DNA of 64,000 bases. It comes from Verrucomicrobiales bacterium (lineage in GTDB: Bacteria > Verrucomicrobiota > Verrucomicrobiia > Verrucomicrobiales > DEV007). Positions 26,966-35,276 of this stretch are shown here, piece after piece (position 1 is the first letter of the stretch; each line of letters begins with the position of its first letter). Below the pieces are notes generated by a model, which saw nothing but the letters and a program-made list of their open reading frames with translations, did no database searches and was not told the origin of the DNA. The stretch covers positions 1-64,000 of the forward strand of contig JARGOZ010000015.1 in NCBI GenBank assembly GCA_029213025.1. Reading direction: 5' to 3'. The position numbers and the translations under genes are program-made.

Positions 26966-26979
26966 CTTTCATTTGAACA
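26966..26979. promoter_or_regulatory. Candidate LexA operator upstream of imuA
   Basis: CTTTC-ATTT-GAACA matches 8 of 10 defined positions of the verrucomicrobial LexA motif TGTTC-N4-GAACA (established for Verrucomicrobium spinosum), with a perfect right half. It lies 43 bp before the imuA start. A similar but weaker copy, TCTC-ATTT-GAACC, overlaps the imuA start codon (27017-27029). The position suits SOS control of a mutagenesis cassette. Confidence 0.4.
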
Positions 26980-27022
26980 CTGTTTTAATGATGCGTAGTT
27001 ATAAAAAAACAACGCATCTCAT

Positions 27023-27757
27023 TTGAACCAGGAATCACAATCCCATCCTGCCCTGGCGGAGCTGAGGCAGGTCTTGAAAGAGAAGTTTGCCACCGCCCAC
27101 CGGGACTATACGCCCCGGGAAACAATACGTTGCGGGGTGGACTGGATCGATCAGGCCGGACTGGAGAAGGGCAGCCTGTGCGAGATCTCCGCCCGGGAAA
27201 GTTCCCCGGCGGGCGGGGCGGTAATTCTCGGCCGGATCCTCCAACACATCATCCGGGAGCGTCAGCGACTGGTGTTGATCGACGGGGCTGATGCATTTGA
27301 TCCCGCGATTCTGCCTGCTTTCGGCGCGGTAATTCCGGCCGAAAGCCAGGATGCTGTGCCGCAGGGATGTGATCTCGATGGTTCGTTGATTTGGGCCCGC
27401 TGCCGGGGTGTCGCCGAGGCGGTAAAAGTGGCCGATATGATGCTTCGCGACGGAAATCTGCCGCGCACTGTGATTGATCTGCAGAACAACGATCTCAAAG
27501 AAATTCGCTCTATCCCCGCTTCCAGTTGGCTGCGGCTGCGGTCTTTGACAGAGGATTCCGGCGTTAATTGTCTGATTCTGACTCCCGCCCCCGCCATCAA
27601 TTGTGCCGCGATGCGATTTGAAATCACCGGCCGCTACACTCTCGATGATTTGGAGTGTCCGGAATGGATTTGGGCCGAAAAAAATACCGGGAAGACCGGG
27701 CATTGTCAGCGCCGGCTGAAGTCCGGCGGAAAAAGTGGACTTCTTATGGCCGGATAA
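27023..27757 (+). CDS. imuA: ImuA-like RecA-fold mutasome protein
   Basis: The 244-aa protein has the RecA-related ImuA layout: a helical N terminus, then VDWIDQAGLEKGSLCEISARE at the strand-loop position where RecA has Walker A (no GKT here), RLVLIDGADAFDP as a Walker-B-like strand, and LPRTVIDLQNN. Together with ImuB and usually DnaE2 it forms the SOS-induced translesion mutasome; ImuA binds RecA. TTG 27023 is the only start after an in-frame stop at 27002. imuB begins 6 bp downstream, indicating translational coupling. No dnaE2 follows in this window. Confidence 0.82.
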   Translation: MNQESQSHPALAELRQVLKEKFATAHRDYTPRETIRCGVDWIDQAGLEKGSLCEISARESSPAGGAVILGRILQHIIRERQRLVLIDGADAFDPAILPAFGAVIPAESQDAVPQGCDLDGSLIWARCRGVAEAVKVADMMLRDGNLPRTVIDLQNNDLKEIRSIPASSWLRLRSLTEDSGVNCLILTPAPAINCAAMRFEITGRYTLDDLECPEWIWAEKNTGKTGHCQRRLKSGGKSGLLMAG

Positions 27758-27763
27758 CAAAAG

Positions 27764-29401
27764 ATGTTTGCTGCGATCCATATCCCGCGCCCGGCGCTGC
27801 AGGCTTTGTTCATCGAAAAGCCGGGGATGCGTTATCAACCTGTCGTTGTGCTGGATGAAGCGGAGAAAACCACCACATCAAAGCGGGACCGGGGCAAACT
27901 CCGGGTTCTCGAAATATCGGCTGAAGCGGAGGAGTTCGGGATTCATCGCGGCATGACCGCCGTCCAGGCGCAGGCCCGCTGTGATTATCTGGAGCTGCTC
28001 AACCGGTCTCCCCGGGCTGAAACCGATCTTACCGAAACGCTGCTCGATTGTGCGGGCGATTTTACTCCGGATTTCGAAGATACAGAGTGCGGGACCTGTA
28101 TTCTCGATTTGGGAGGAGTGGCGGCGATAGATCGCGACGCTCTGCGGATTAGTCGACAGATACACGAGCGCATCAGCGATCATCAGTTTTTTCCCCGGAT
28201 CGGAATGGCCACCAATCCCGATCTCGCCGCCCTGGCCGCCCGCGCCTGCCGGTACGTTGCCGGGGCGGAGGAAATCCTTGTCATCCGGGATCAGGACCGG
28301 GAGCAAATCCTGTCGCCGCTGCCGGTTGGGTTGCTCGACCTGACTCCGGAGATGTCCGATTTATTTGATCTCTGGGGATTGCGTAACCTCGGGGAGCTGG
28401 CGCGTCTCAGTCGGGCCGACCTCGTTGAGCGACTCGGGGCGGAATCCGCTGTTTTGTGGGATCAGGCCTGTGGGACAAGTCGTCGTCTGCTCCGTCTGGT
28501 TCGTCCTGTAGCCGAATATTCCGGAACCATCGAACTGGAATATGAGATCACCACAACCGAACCGCTCGTTTTTTTGCTGCGACGACTTCTCGATACTATC
28601 GCGGCCCGGCTTCGCAGTGCCTGGTTGGTCGCCGCACGTCTTTCGCTGCGGCTCGATCTGGCGGGCGGGAACCGGTATCAGCGCGTCTTCCGGATTCCCG
28701 AGCCCTGTGCCGATGTCGACATGCTCACCGGGATGCTCGCGGTTCATCTGGAGGATTTTGAAGCCCGCTCACCGGTTACCGGGATAACTCTCCAGGCGAT
28801 TCCGACCCGGGCGGGGAAACACCAGTTTGATCTCTTTGCCGCCGGAGTCAAAGATCCCAACCGGCTTTCCGAAACCCTGGCCCGGGTCGAAGCCCTGCTC
28901 GGCAGCGAACGCTTCGGTGTGCCCCGGCTGCGCCCGACTCACCACCCCGACAGCTTCGAGATGCGTCCCTTTCACCCCGGCAAAGAACCGGTATGCCCGG
29001 AAGACGAAACGCTTTTGATCATGAAACAACTGCCCATGCGGCGCTACCGCCCGCGACGTCATGTTCTGGTTCAGTGTGAAGGGGATTCAACAGGGTACAG
29101 TCCTGCATTCAACAGGGTACAGTCCCGGACTCAACAGGGTACAGTTGGTGATTCAACAGGGTACAGTGCGTTGAAAAAGACTCCGCCGGCTCCGGCTCAG
29201 CAGACGGCTCCGCTGGTGATTCTTTCCGGGGATTTTAAAGGTCGAATTGTCGACACCCGCGGTCCGTATTCCGCATCGGGCAGCTGGTGGGAAAAGCGGA
29301 TCTACTGGCGCCGCGAAGAATGGGATGTCGCCCATGAAAACGGTCGAATCTATCGACTGGTCAAAGAGAAAGGAGAGTGGTTTGTGGAAGCCGTAGGGTA
29401 A
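27764..29401 (+). CDS. imuB: ImuB, Y-family polymerase-like mutasome protein with in-frame repeat insertion
   Basis: The 545-aa protein keeps the Y-family layout (palm/fingers about 1-200, little-finger-like region to about 420). It lacks the catalytic acidic residues of active DinB at the N terminus (MFAAIHIPRPALQ replaces the D-x-D motif), as ImuB proteins do. It would act as a beta-clamp-binding hub for DnaE2. The C-terminal ImuB-specific module is intact (GDFKGRIVDTRGPYSASGSW, WDVAHENGRIYRL). Between these modules, residues about 442-468 are encoded by four copies of the 22-bp-period repeat. Since 3 x 22 bp is 66 bp, the frame is preserved and GDSTGYS appears at both ends. Confidence 0.88.
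   Translation: MFAAIHIPRPALQALFIEKPGMRYQPVVVLDEAEKTTTSKRDRGKLRVLEISAEAEEFGIHRGMTAVQAQARCDYLELLNRSPRAETDLTETLLDCAGDFTPDFEDTECGTCILDLGGVAAIDRDALRISRQIHERISDHQFFPRIGMATNPDLAALAARACRYVAGAEEILVIRDQDREQILSPLPVGLLDLTPEMSDLFDLWGLRNLGELARLSRADLVERLGAESAVLWDQACGTSRRLLRLVRPVAEYSGTIELEYEITTTEPLVFLLRRLLDTIAARLRSAWLVAARLSLRLDLAGGNRYQRVFRIPEPCADVDMLTGMLAVHLEDFEARSPVTGITLQAIPTRAGKHQFDLFAAGVKDPNRLSETLARVEALLGSERFGVPRLRPTHHPDSFEMRPFHPGKEPVCPEDETLLIMKQLPMRRYRPRRHVLVQCEGDSTGYSPAFNRVQSRTQQGTVGDSTGYSALKKTPPAPAQQTAPLVILSGDFKGRIVDTRGPYSASGSWWEKRIYWRREEWDVAHENGRIYRLVKEKGEWFVEAVG
29089..29167 (+). repeat. 22-bp-period repeat array, four copies inside imuB
   Basis: Four perfect copies of AACAGGGTACAGT start at 29089, 29111, 29133 and 29155, each exactly 22 bp apart. 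The 9-bp spacers are CCTGCATTC, CCCGGACTC and TGGTGATTC, all ending in TC. The array is translated as part of ImuB in the linker before the C-terminal module. Confidence 0.95.
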
Positions 29402-29590
29402 TTAGTCATTCGGAGGCCATTTTTCGCCTGTTTTTCTCCGGGATTGATTTTTTCGACGATACACACAGAAAAGACGGAAAATGAGCCTCTATGAACTGCA
29501 ATTGTGACCAGCAATGGTCCACCGATATCAGGGCAACTGAGTGAGGATTTTTTGTTGCCTTGATAATTCACCTGTCTAAGGTAATTCACG

Positions 29591-32110
29591 ATGCCAAACA
29601 CAGAAGACAAACCAACCAAGCTGACTCCCATGATGAAGCAGTATATGGACATGCGCCGGAGCCTGCCGGACGATGTCCTGCTGCTGTACCGTCTGGGAGA
29701 CTTCTATGAAATGTTTTTTGATGACGCGGTGCGGGCTTCGCCGATCCTTAATGCGGCGCTGACTAAAAGGAACGGAATCCCCATGTGCGGGGTGCCGCAT
29801 CACGCGGCGGAGGGCTACATCGCAAAGTTGATCCGGGCCGGGAAGCGGGTGGCGATTGCGGAGCAGACGACGACGCCGCAACCGGGAAAAATCGTGGAGC
29901 GTGAGATTTCCCAGATCATCAGCGCGGGCACCATCGATGATATGAATCTGCTCGATGCGGAACGGTCCAATTATCTCGCCGCTGTCTATAAAGCGAAGCG
30001 GCGCTTTGGTCTGGCCTATCTCGAACACACCACGGGGGAGTTCAAATTGACGGAGTTTGGCGAAATTGACGGGTTGATCGACGAACTGTCACGGCTCCGG
30101 CCCAGCGAGCTGCTTTTCTCCGATGAACAGGGCGAATGGTTCGATACTCTGGCAAACGCTCAGGATTACGATGGCTACACCTTTTTGTTCGACCAGGCGC
30201 AATATGCTCTGAAAGAGCATTTTAAGGTGAAGACTCTCGATGGTTTCGGCTGCGGTAACTGTGTCGCAGCGGTCTGTGCGGCGGGGGCGATTCTTCACTA
30301 CGTCGAGACCCAGCTGCGTCGCAAAGTGGATCACGTCCGGACGCTGGGTACTTATCACACAGACAGTTTTGTGTTAATCGACGCCGCCAGCCAGGCGAAT
30401 CTTGATCTTGTTAACAGTCGCTCGGGCGGCGTGAAACACAGTTTGCTCGGGGCGATCGACCGGACGGCGACTCCCATGGGGGCGCGGAAACTACGCGACT
30501 GGGTGCTGCATCCGATCCGCGATCTGGGAGAACTTCTGGCCCGGCAGGATGTCGTCGAGGCGGCTTCGAATCAGCACTTTGTGCTCACGCAGATGCAGGA
30601 ATCACTGAAGGAGATCCGGGATGTGGAACGAACCTTGAGCCGACTCAGTCAGGGCTCGGGTAATGGTCGCGATCTCAAGGCGCTGGAAGTTTCGCTGATG
30701 AAAGTGCCGGATGTGAAAGCTCATCTCGATGCGATTCAAGGCGGGGAACTTTGCGAAAGATTGCAACGCCAGCTGGGAGATTTTTCCGATCTGGTGGCTT
30801 TGCTGAACAAGGCTCTCGTTGATGAACCGCCTGCCACAATCAAAGACGGTGGAATTTTTGCGGACGGTTACAGCACGACGATTGATGAATTGCGCAAAGG
30901 GGCCACAGAAGGAAAACAGTGGATTGCGGAACTCCAGATCAAGGAACAGGACCGGAGCGGAATCCCGTCGCTCAAAGTGAAATACAACAATGTGTTTGGC
31001 TATTTCATCGAGATCACAAAGTCCAATCTCGACAAGGTACCGACCGAATACACCCGGAAGCAGACCATGGCGAATGCGGAGCGCTACATCACGCCGGAGC
31101 TGAAGGAGATGGAGAACAAAATCCTCGGCGCTGACGAACGACTTCGCGCTCTGGAATATGAAGAATTCCTCAACCTGCGGGAAACGGTGTTGGAACATCT
31201 CGAAGCGATTCAGAAAACGGCGGCGGCTTTGGCTGAGATTGACGTGCTGATTTCCTTCGCGGAAACGAGCCGGATGTTCGGTTATACCCGTCCGGTTTTG
31301 AATGACACTCGCAATCTGCACATCGTTCAAGGGCGTCACCCGGTTCTGGATCAGAATATCGGCGAGGAAAAATTTGTTCCCAACGATACGGTTCTCGATG
31401 GCGATGAACAGCGCCAGATCCTGATCACCGGGCCGAATATGTCGGGTAAATCCACTTACATTCGTCAGGTCGCGCTGATTACTTTGATGGCTCAGATCGG
31501 GAGTTTTGTTCCGGCGGAGTCGGCGGAAATCGGCCTGGTCGACCGAATCTTTACCCGGGTGGGTGCGAGCGATGATCTCGCACGGGGCCACTCCACATTT
31601 ATGGTCGAAATGACTGAGACGGCTGTAATCGTCAACAGCGCCACGGACCGGAGTCTCGTGGTGCTCGATGAAATAGGCAGGGGCACCGCGACGTACGACG
31701 GTCTTTCCATTGCCTGGAGCGTATCCGAGCATCTTCATGACAGCGTGAAAGCCCGGACTCTGTTTGCAACGCATTACCATGAGTTGACCGAACTGGCGGA
31801 GTCCCGTCGTGGCGTAAAAAACTACAGTGTCGCGGTTCGGGAATGGAATGATCAGATCATTTTTCTTCACCAAATTGTTCCGGGCGCAGCCAATCGAAGC
31901 TATGGAATCCAGGTAGCGCGGCTCGCCGGATTGCCGGATTCCATCGTATCCCGGGCCAAGGAAATTCTATCGGGCCTCGAAGGGGGAGCGGCGATTCCGG
32001 TTACTCAGGAGGTGGAAAAGCCGAAACGCAAGAAAGCGGTAAAGCGGAAGCCGGAAGTGGTGAAAGAGCGAATCGAGGAGGACGATCCGCAGTTGCTGCT
32101 CTTCAGCTGA
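29591..32110 (+). CDS. mutS: DNA mismatch repair protein MutS
   Basis: The 839-aa protein has the MutS1 order: mismatch-binding domain with GDFYEMFFDDA (the Phe-x-Glu that wedges into mismatches, about residues 36-46), connector, core/lever, clamp, and ATPase. The ATPase has Walker A TGPNMSGKST (about 613-622), Walker B SLVVLDEIGRGT and FATHYHEL. A Lys/Arg-rich linker leads to a short C-terminal tail. It recognises mismatched DNA and recruits MutL. It is 189 bp downstream of imuB with no terminator seen, and its stop is 2 bp from that of recQ. Confidence 0.96.
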   Translation: MPNTEDKPTKLTPMMKQYMDMRRSLPDDVLLLYRLGDFYEMFFDDAVRASPILNAALTKRNGIPMCGVPHHAAEGYIAKLIRAGKRVAIAEQTTTPQPGKIVEREISQIISAGTIDDMNLLDAERSNYLAAVYKAKRRFGLAYLEHTTGEFKLTEFGEIDGLIDELSRLRPSELLFSDEQGEWFDTLANAQDYDGYTFLFDQAQYALKEHFKVKTLDGFGCGNCVAAVCAAGAILHYVETQLRRKVDHVRTLGTYHTDSFVLIDAASQANLDLVNSRSGGVKHSLLGAIDRTATPMGARKLRDWVLHPIRDLGELLARQDVVEAASNQHFVLTQMQESLKEIRDVERTLSRLSQGSGNGRDLKALEVSLMKVPDVKAHLDAIQGGELCERLQRQLGDFSDLVALLNKALVDEPPATIKDGGIFADGYSTTIDELRKGATEGKQWIAELQIKEQDRSGIPSLKVKYNNVFGYFIEITKSNLDKVPTEYTRKQTMANAERYITPELKEMENKILGADERLRALEYEEFLNLRETVLEHLEAIQKTAAALAEIDVLISFAETSRMFGYTRPVLNDTRNLHIVQGRHPVLDQNIGEEKFVPNDTVLDGDEQRQILITGPNMSGKSTYIRQVALITLMAQIGSFVPAESAEIGLVDRIFTRVGASDDLARGHSTFMVEMTETAVIVNSATDRSLVVLDEIGRGTATYDGLSIAWSVSEHLHDSVKARTLFATHYHELTELAESRRGVKNYSVAVREWNDQIIFLHQIVPGAANRSYGIQVARLAGLPDSIVSRAKEILSGLEGGAAIPVTQEVEKPKRKKAVKRKPEVVKERIEEDDPQLLLFS

Positions 32111-32112
32111 GC

Positions 32113-34260
32113 TTATTGGTAGCGGCGAATTTCTTCAAGGATTGGCTCCAGATACCGTTCGGCTTTGACTTCGCCAACCCCGCTGATTCGCATCGCTTCC
32201 TCGCGGGTTTTTGGCCGAAGTCGGGTAAAGGCTTCGAGAACCTGATTGCTGAAAATGACAAAAGCGGGCTTTCCACCGTCTTCTTCTGCAATTTCGGCGC
32301 GCTTTTCCTTCAGTTTTTCGTAGAGCTTTTCATCAAAGGCGAGTTCATCGAGTGCGATCGCGGGAATTTTGTCGGCTCTCTTTGATTTCGGCTTTTCAAA
32401 ATGAGCCTGCTCCGGCCATTCGATTTTGAATTGGTTGTTGCCGTGCATCACCTCCGCTCCGCGCCGGGTGAGAGTGAGAAGGGGATAGGGCGTTTTCTGG
32501 ATCGCGACAAAGCCCGATTTCTGCAACTCGCCGAGAAGGGCAAAAAGATAGGCGGTGCCCTGCTTTTTGAGCAGGCCGTAGGTAGAAAGATTGTCCAGTT
32601 TAGCGGACAGGACTTCCTGTGATCTTCCTCCCACAAGCATTTGCACGATGCGTCCTTTGCCGAAGCGGCCTTCCCATGACCCGTCCGGCCGGTGGGTGGA
32701 ACAGCGCGCCACACCGCTGAGGGCCTTTCTAACGATGAGAAACTCTTCATCGGTCGGAGCCCGCCGCACGGAGTTGTGGCCGGAAGCGCAGTTGTCGCAA
32801 GTCCCGCAGTTGGCGGCATCGTCTTCGCCGAAATAGTTCAGGATCCAGGCCTGGCGGCAGGTACTGTCATCGTAACAGAACTGCACCATGGCATCGAGAC
32901 GGGCCCGGTCGCGGCGCTCTTTTTCGGTGAGTGCGGCGTGATCGATGATCATTTCATCAGGATTTAACCCCGGTCGGCTGAGCCTTGTGCCCCGCATTCG
33001 TTTTCCCGGAATATCAAAGCGCTCGATGTATCCGGCTTTGGCGAGATGGGAAAGAGCACTGCCGACCTGCATGGTATTATTCAGCTGAATCTGATCCGCC
33101 AGATCCTTGATCGTCATGTGGATTTCATTGTTCACTGCGAGCTGTTGCAGTGCCCGGTAAAGCATCACGATGGTTTCATAACCGGGATTGTTGCCTTCGA
33201 TGAAAAATTCCTGGGTGCGGGTATCAGCGTAGTTGAAATAGAGCTCGCACTCCGAGCTCTCGCCGTCCCGTCCGGCCCGTCCCGCCTCCTGGTAGTAGGC
33301 TTCGATACTGCCGGGCACATCGAAATGCGCGACAAAGCGGACATCCGACCGGTCGATCCCCATTCCAAAAGCGTTGGTTGCCACAGCCACATCCCGCGTT
33401 TTCTCGATAAACACATTCTGCGCCCACGCCCGATCCTGGTCGTCCATCCCGCCGTGGTAGGCGATTACTTTTTTTCCGATCGATTCGAGATGAGCACAGA
33501 CTTCCTCGACTTTTTTCCGGGTCGAACAGTAGACGATGCCGGTTCGCTGCCGACTGATAAGTGCTTCGAGCCGTTCATATTTTTCCCGGTTGCCCCCGCA
33601 CTGGACGACTTTCAGGCTGAGATTGGGGCGTTCAAATCCACTGATCGAAACGTAGGGATCGCGGAGTTTGAGATGTTTAAGAATATCGGCCCGGACATCG
33701 GGCGTGGCTGTCGCGGTAAAGGCGGCGGTTTGCGGATTATTCAGTTTTTCCAGCGCGTCTCCGAGCCGCACATAATCAGGGCGGAAATCGTGCCCCCACT
33801 GACTCAGACAGTGGGCTTCATCGACCGCAAAAAGGGCGATCTGCACCTGACTGAGGGCATTGATAAAGCCCTGGCTGCGAAATCTTTCCGGGGCGACGTA
33901 AACCAGCTTGAATTGTCCGGCGGCCAGTCCCTTCAGCCGCTCGCCCTGTTCGCCCGGGGAAAGAGTGCTGTTTATCATTGTCGCCGAGATTCCCTTTTTC
34001 TGTAATCCATCGACCTGATCTTTCATGAGAGCAATCAACGGGCTGATGACCAGCGTCACTCCGTCCATAACCAGCGCGGGAAGCTGGTAGCAAAGCGACT
34101 TACCACCTCCCGTAGGCATCACTGCCAGAGTGTCTTTGCCGGAAAGGAGAGCAGATACCACTGGCTCCTGGCCGGACAGAAAATCCCGGAAACCGAAATG
34201 GTGCTCCAGAGCCTCGCGGGGATCACGGATGACTTTGGAAGAATTGGCGGCGGAAGACAT
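32113..34260 (-). CDS. recQ: ATP-dependent DNA helicase RecQ
   Basis: The 715-aa protein has the full RecQ set: helicase core with Walker A TGGGKSLCYQLPA and DEAHCLSQWGHDFRPDY, GMGIDRSDVRFVAHFD, an arginine-finger region VGR-type QEAGRAGRDG, a zinc-binding RQC subdomain (C...CGTCDNC at about residues 380-400 of the core), winged helix, and a C-terminal HRDC domain (VLEAFTRLRPKTREEA, ISGVGEVKAERYLEPIL). It unwinds recombination intermediates and works with SSB and TopoIII. It converges on mutS, and its start is about 80 bp from the divergent HisA-like gene. Confidence 0.95.
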   Translation of the reverse strand: MSSAANSSKVIRDPREALEHHFGFRDFLSGQEPVVSALLSGKDTLAVMPTGGGKSLCYQLPALVMDGVTLVISPLIALMKDQVDGLQKKGISATMINSTLSPGEQGERLKGLAAGQFKLVYVAPERFRSQGFINALSQVQIALFAVDEAHCLSQWGHDFRPDYVRLGDALEKLNNPQTAAFTATATPDVRADILKHLKLRDPYVSISGFERPNLSLKVVQCGGNREKYERLEALISRQRTGIVYCSTRKKVEEVCAHLESIGKKVIAYHGGMDDQDRAWAQNVFIEKTRDVAVATNAFGMGIDRSDVRFVAHFDVPGSIEAYYQEAGRAGRDGESSECELYFNYADTRTQEFFIEGNNPGYETIVMLYRALQQLAVNNEIHMTIKDLADQIQLNNTMQVGSALSHLAKAGYIERFDIPGKRMRGTRLSRPGLNPDEMIIDHAALTEKERRDRARLDAMVQFCYDDSTCRQAWILNYFGEDDAANCGTCDNCASGHNSVRRAPTDEEFLIVRKALSGVARCSTHRPDGSWEGRFGKGRIVQMLVGGRSQEVLSAKLDNLSTYGLLKKQGTAYLFALLGELQKSGFVAIQKTPYPLLTLTRRGAEVMHGNNQFKIEWPEQAHFEKPKSKRADKIPAIALDELAFDEKLYEKLKEKRAEIAEEDGGKPAFVIFSNQVLEAFTRLRPKTREEAMRISGVGEVKAERYLEPILEEIRRYQ

Positions 34261-34342
34261 CGGAATGGGTATTCGAACAGTACTCAGGGGTTGTGGAATT
34301 GCAATTTATTGCTTATGGAAACTCTCTGATAAAACCAGCAAA

Positions 34343-35119
34343 GTGTTGAAGCAAGACCGAACCAAATTCCGTCCCTGTATCGATCTTCACGAGGGAAAAG
34401 TGAAGCAAATCGTCGGGGGCACACTGACCGACTCCGGCGACTCGCCCGCTACCAATTTCGAGAGCGATAAGTCGCCTGCCTGGTTTGCCAATCTGTATAA
34501 AGAGGACGGCCTGAACGGGGGCCATGTCATCAAGCTGGGGCCCGGAAATGAAGAGGCTGCTAAATCGGCCTTGTCTGCGTGGCCTGGCGGACTGCAGATC
34601 GGCGGGGGGATCACAGCGGAAAATGCGGCGGATTGGTTGGCTGCCGGAGCCTCGCATGTGATCCTGACATCATATCTCTTTGATAAACAGGGAAGATTTC
34701 TTGAAAGTCATCTCGACCGGGTTCTCGCCGAGACGGGTAAGGAAAAACTCGTAATCGACCTGAGCTGCCGTCGTAGTGATGATGGCTGGATTGTAGCGAT
34801 GAATCGCTGGCAGACTCCCACCGAAATGGCGGTAGATGAAAATACACTCGATTTCCTCGCCGACCGGTGTGATGAATTTCTGATCCACGCAGCCGATGTG
34901 GAGGGGCTTTGTGGCGGGATTGATACAGAGTTGGTGTCCCTGTTAGGCGGTTGGGGAAAAATACCGGTTACCTACGCAGGCGGAGCAAGAAGTCTGGCAG
35001 ACCTCGACAGTGTAAATCAACTCAGCTCCGGCAGAGTGGATCTCACGATAGGAAGTGCACTGGATATCTTCGGCGGAGACTTGATCAAATATCGTGATTG
35101 TGTTGCGTACAATTCCTGA
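34343..35119 (+). CDS. hisA: Eukaryotic-type HisA (ProFAR isomerase, HIS6-like)
   Basis: The protein matches the HIS6/TIGR02129 branch, not the usual bacterial HisA: FRPCIDLHEGKVKQIVGGTL, HVIKLGPGNEEAA, LQIGGGI, KLVIDLSCRRSDDGWIVAMN, FLIHAADVEGLCGGID and DLTIGSALDIFGG. The catalytic aspartates are those in CIDLHEG and HAADVEG. It isomerises ProFAR to PRFAR in histidine biosynthesis. GTG 34343 gives 258 aa, close to fungal HIS6 (about 261); TTG 34346 and ATG 34265 are alternatives, the latter adding a non-conserved leader. No other his gene is nearby. Confidence 0.85.
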   Translation: MLKQDRTKFRPCIDLHEGKVKQIVGGTLTDSGDSPATNFESDKSPAWFANLYKEDGLNGGHVIKLGPGNEEAAKSALSAWPGGLQIGGGITAENAADWLAAGASHVILTSYLFDKQGRFLESHLDRVLAETGKEKLVIDLSCRRSDDGWIVAMNRWQTPTEMAVDENTLDFLADRCDEFLIHAADVEGLCGGIDTELVSLLGGWGKIPVTYAGGARSLADLDSVNQLSSGRVDLTIGSALDIFGGDLIKYRDCVAYNS

Positions 35120-35144
35120 ATGTGTAGTTACGGTAAAAGCAGCC

Positions 35145-35184
35145 TGGCTAAACCATATGTGATTATATGTTGCCCGTGTAGCCA
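35145..35184. other. Two-part hairpin downstream of hisA
   Basis: TGGCTA (35145-35150) pairs with TAGCCA near 35179-35184 and encloses CATAT (35154-35158) paired with ATATG (35165-35169). There is no T-run, so this is not a clear intrinsic terminator. It lies between hisA and the SUMF1-domain gene. Confidence 0.35.
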
Positions 35185-35227
35185 AAATCGCTGAAGCCTC
35201 ACCTCCAGAAGATTAAGTTGACGAAAG

Positions 35228-35243
35228 ATGATGTATACATCAT
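35228..35243. promoter_or_regulatory. Perfect 16-bp palindrome, candidate operator
   Basis: ATGATGTATACATCAT is its own reverse complement over all 16 bases. It lies 33 bp before the start codon of the SUMF1-domain gene, where a dimeric regulator would overlap the promoter. The regulator is unknown. Confidence 0.5.
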
Positions 35244-35276
35244 TATCTGTGCCTTTTTCTTTACCCAGAACTTGCT

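Noticed and set aside
29089-29167. CRISPR array
   Set aside because: Period is 22 bp with 9-bp spacers, far too short, and no cas genes are present.
30602-31873. 423-aa minus-strand frame inside mutS
   Set aside because: Shadow of MutS, whose Walker motifs lie on the plus strand; no family resemblance in the antisense product.
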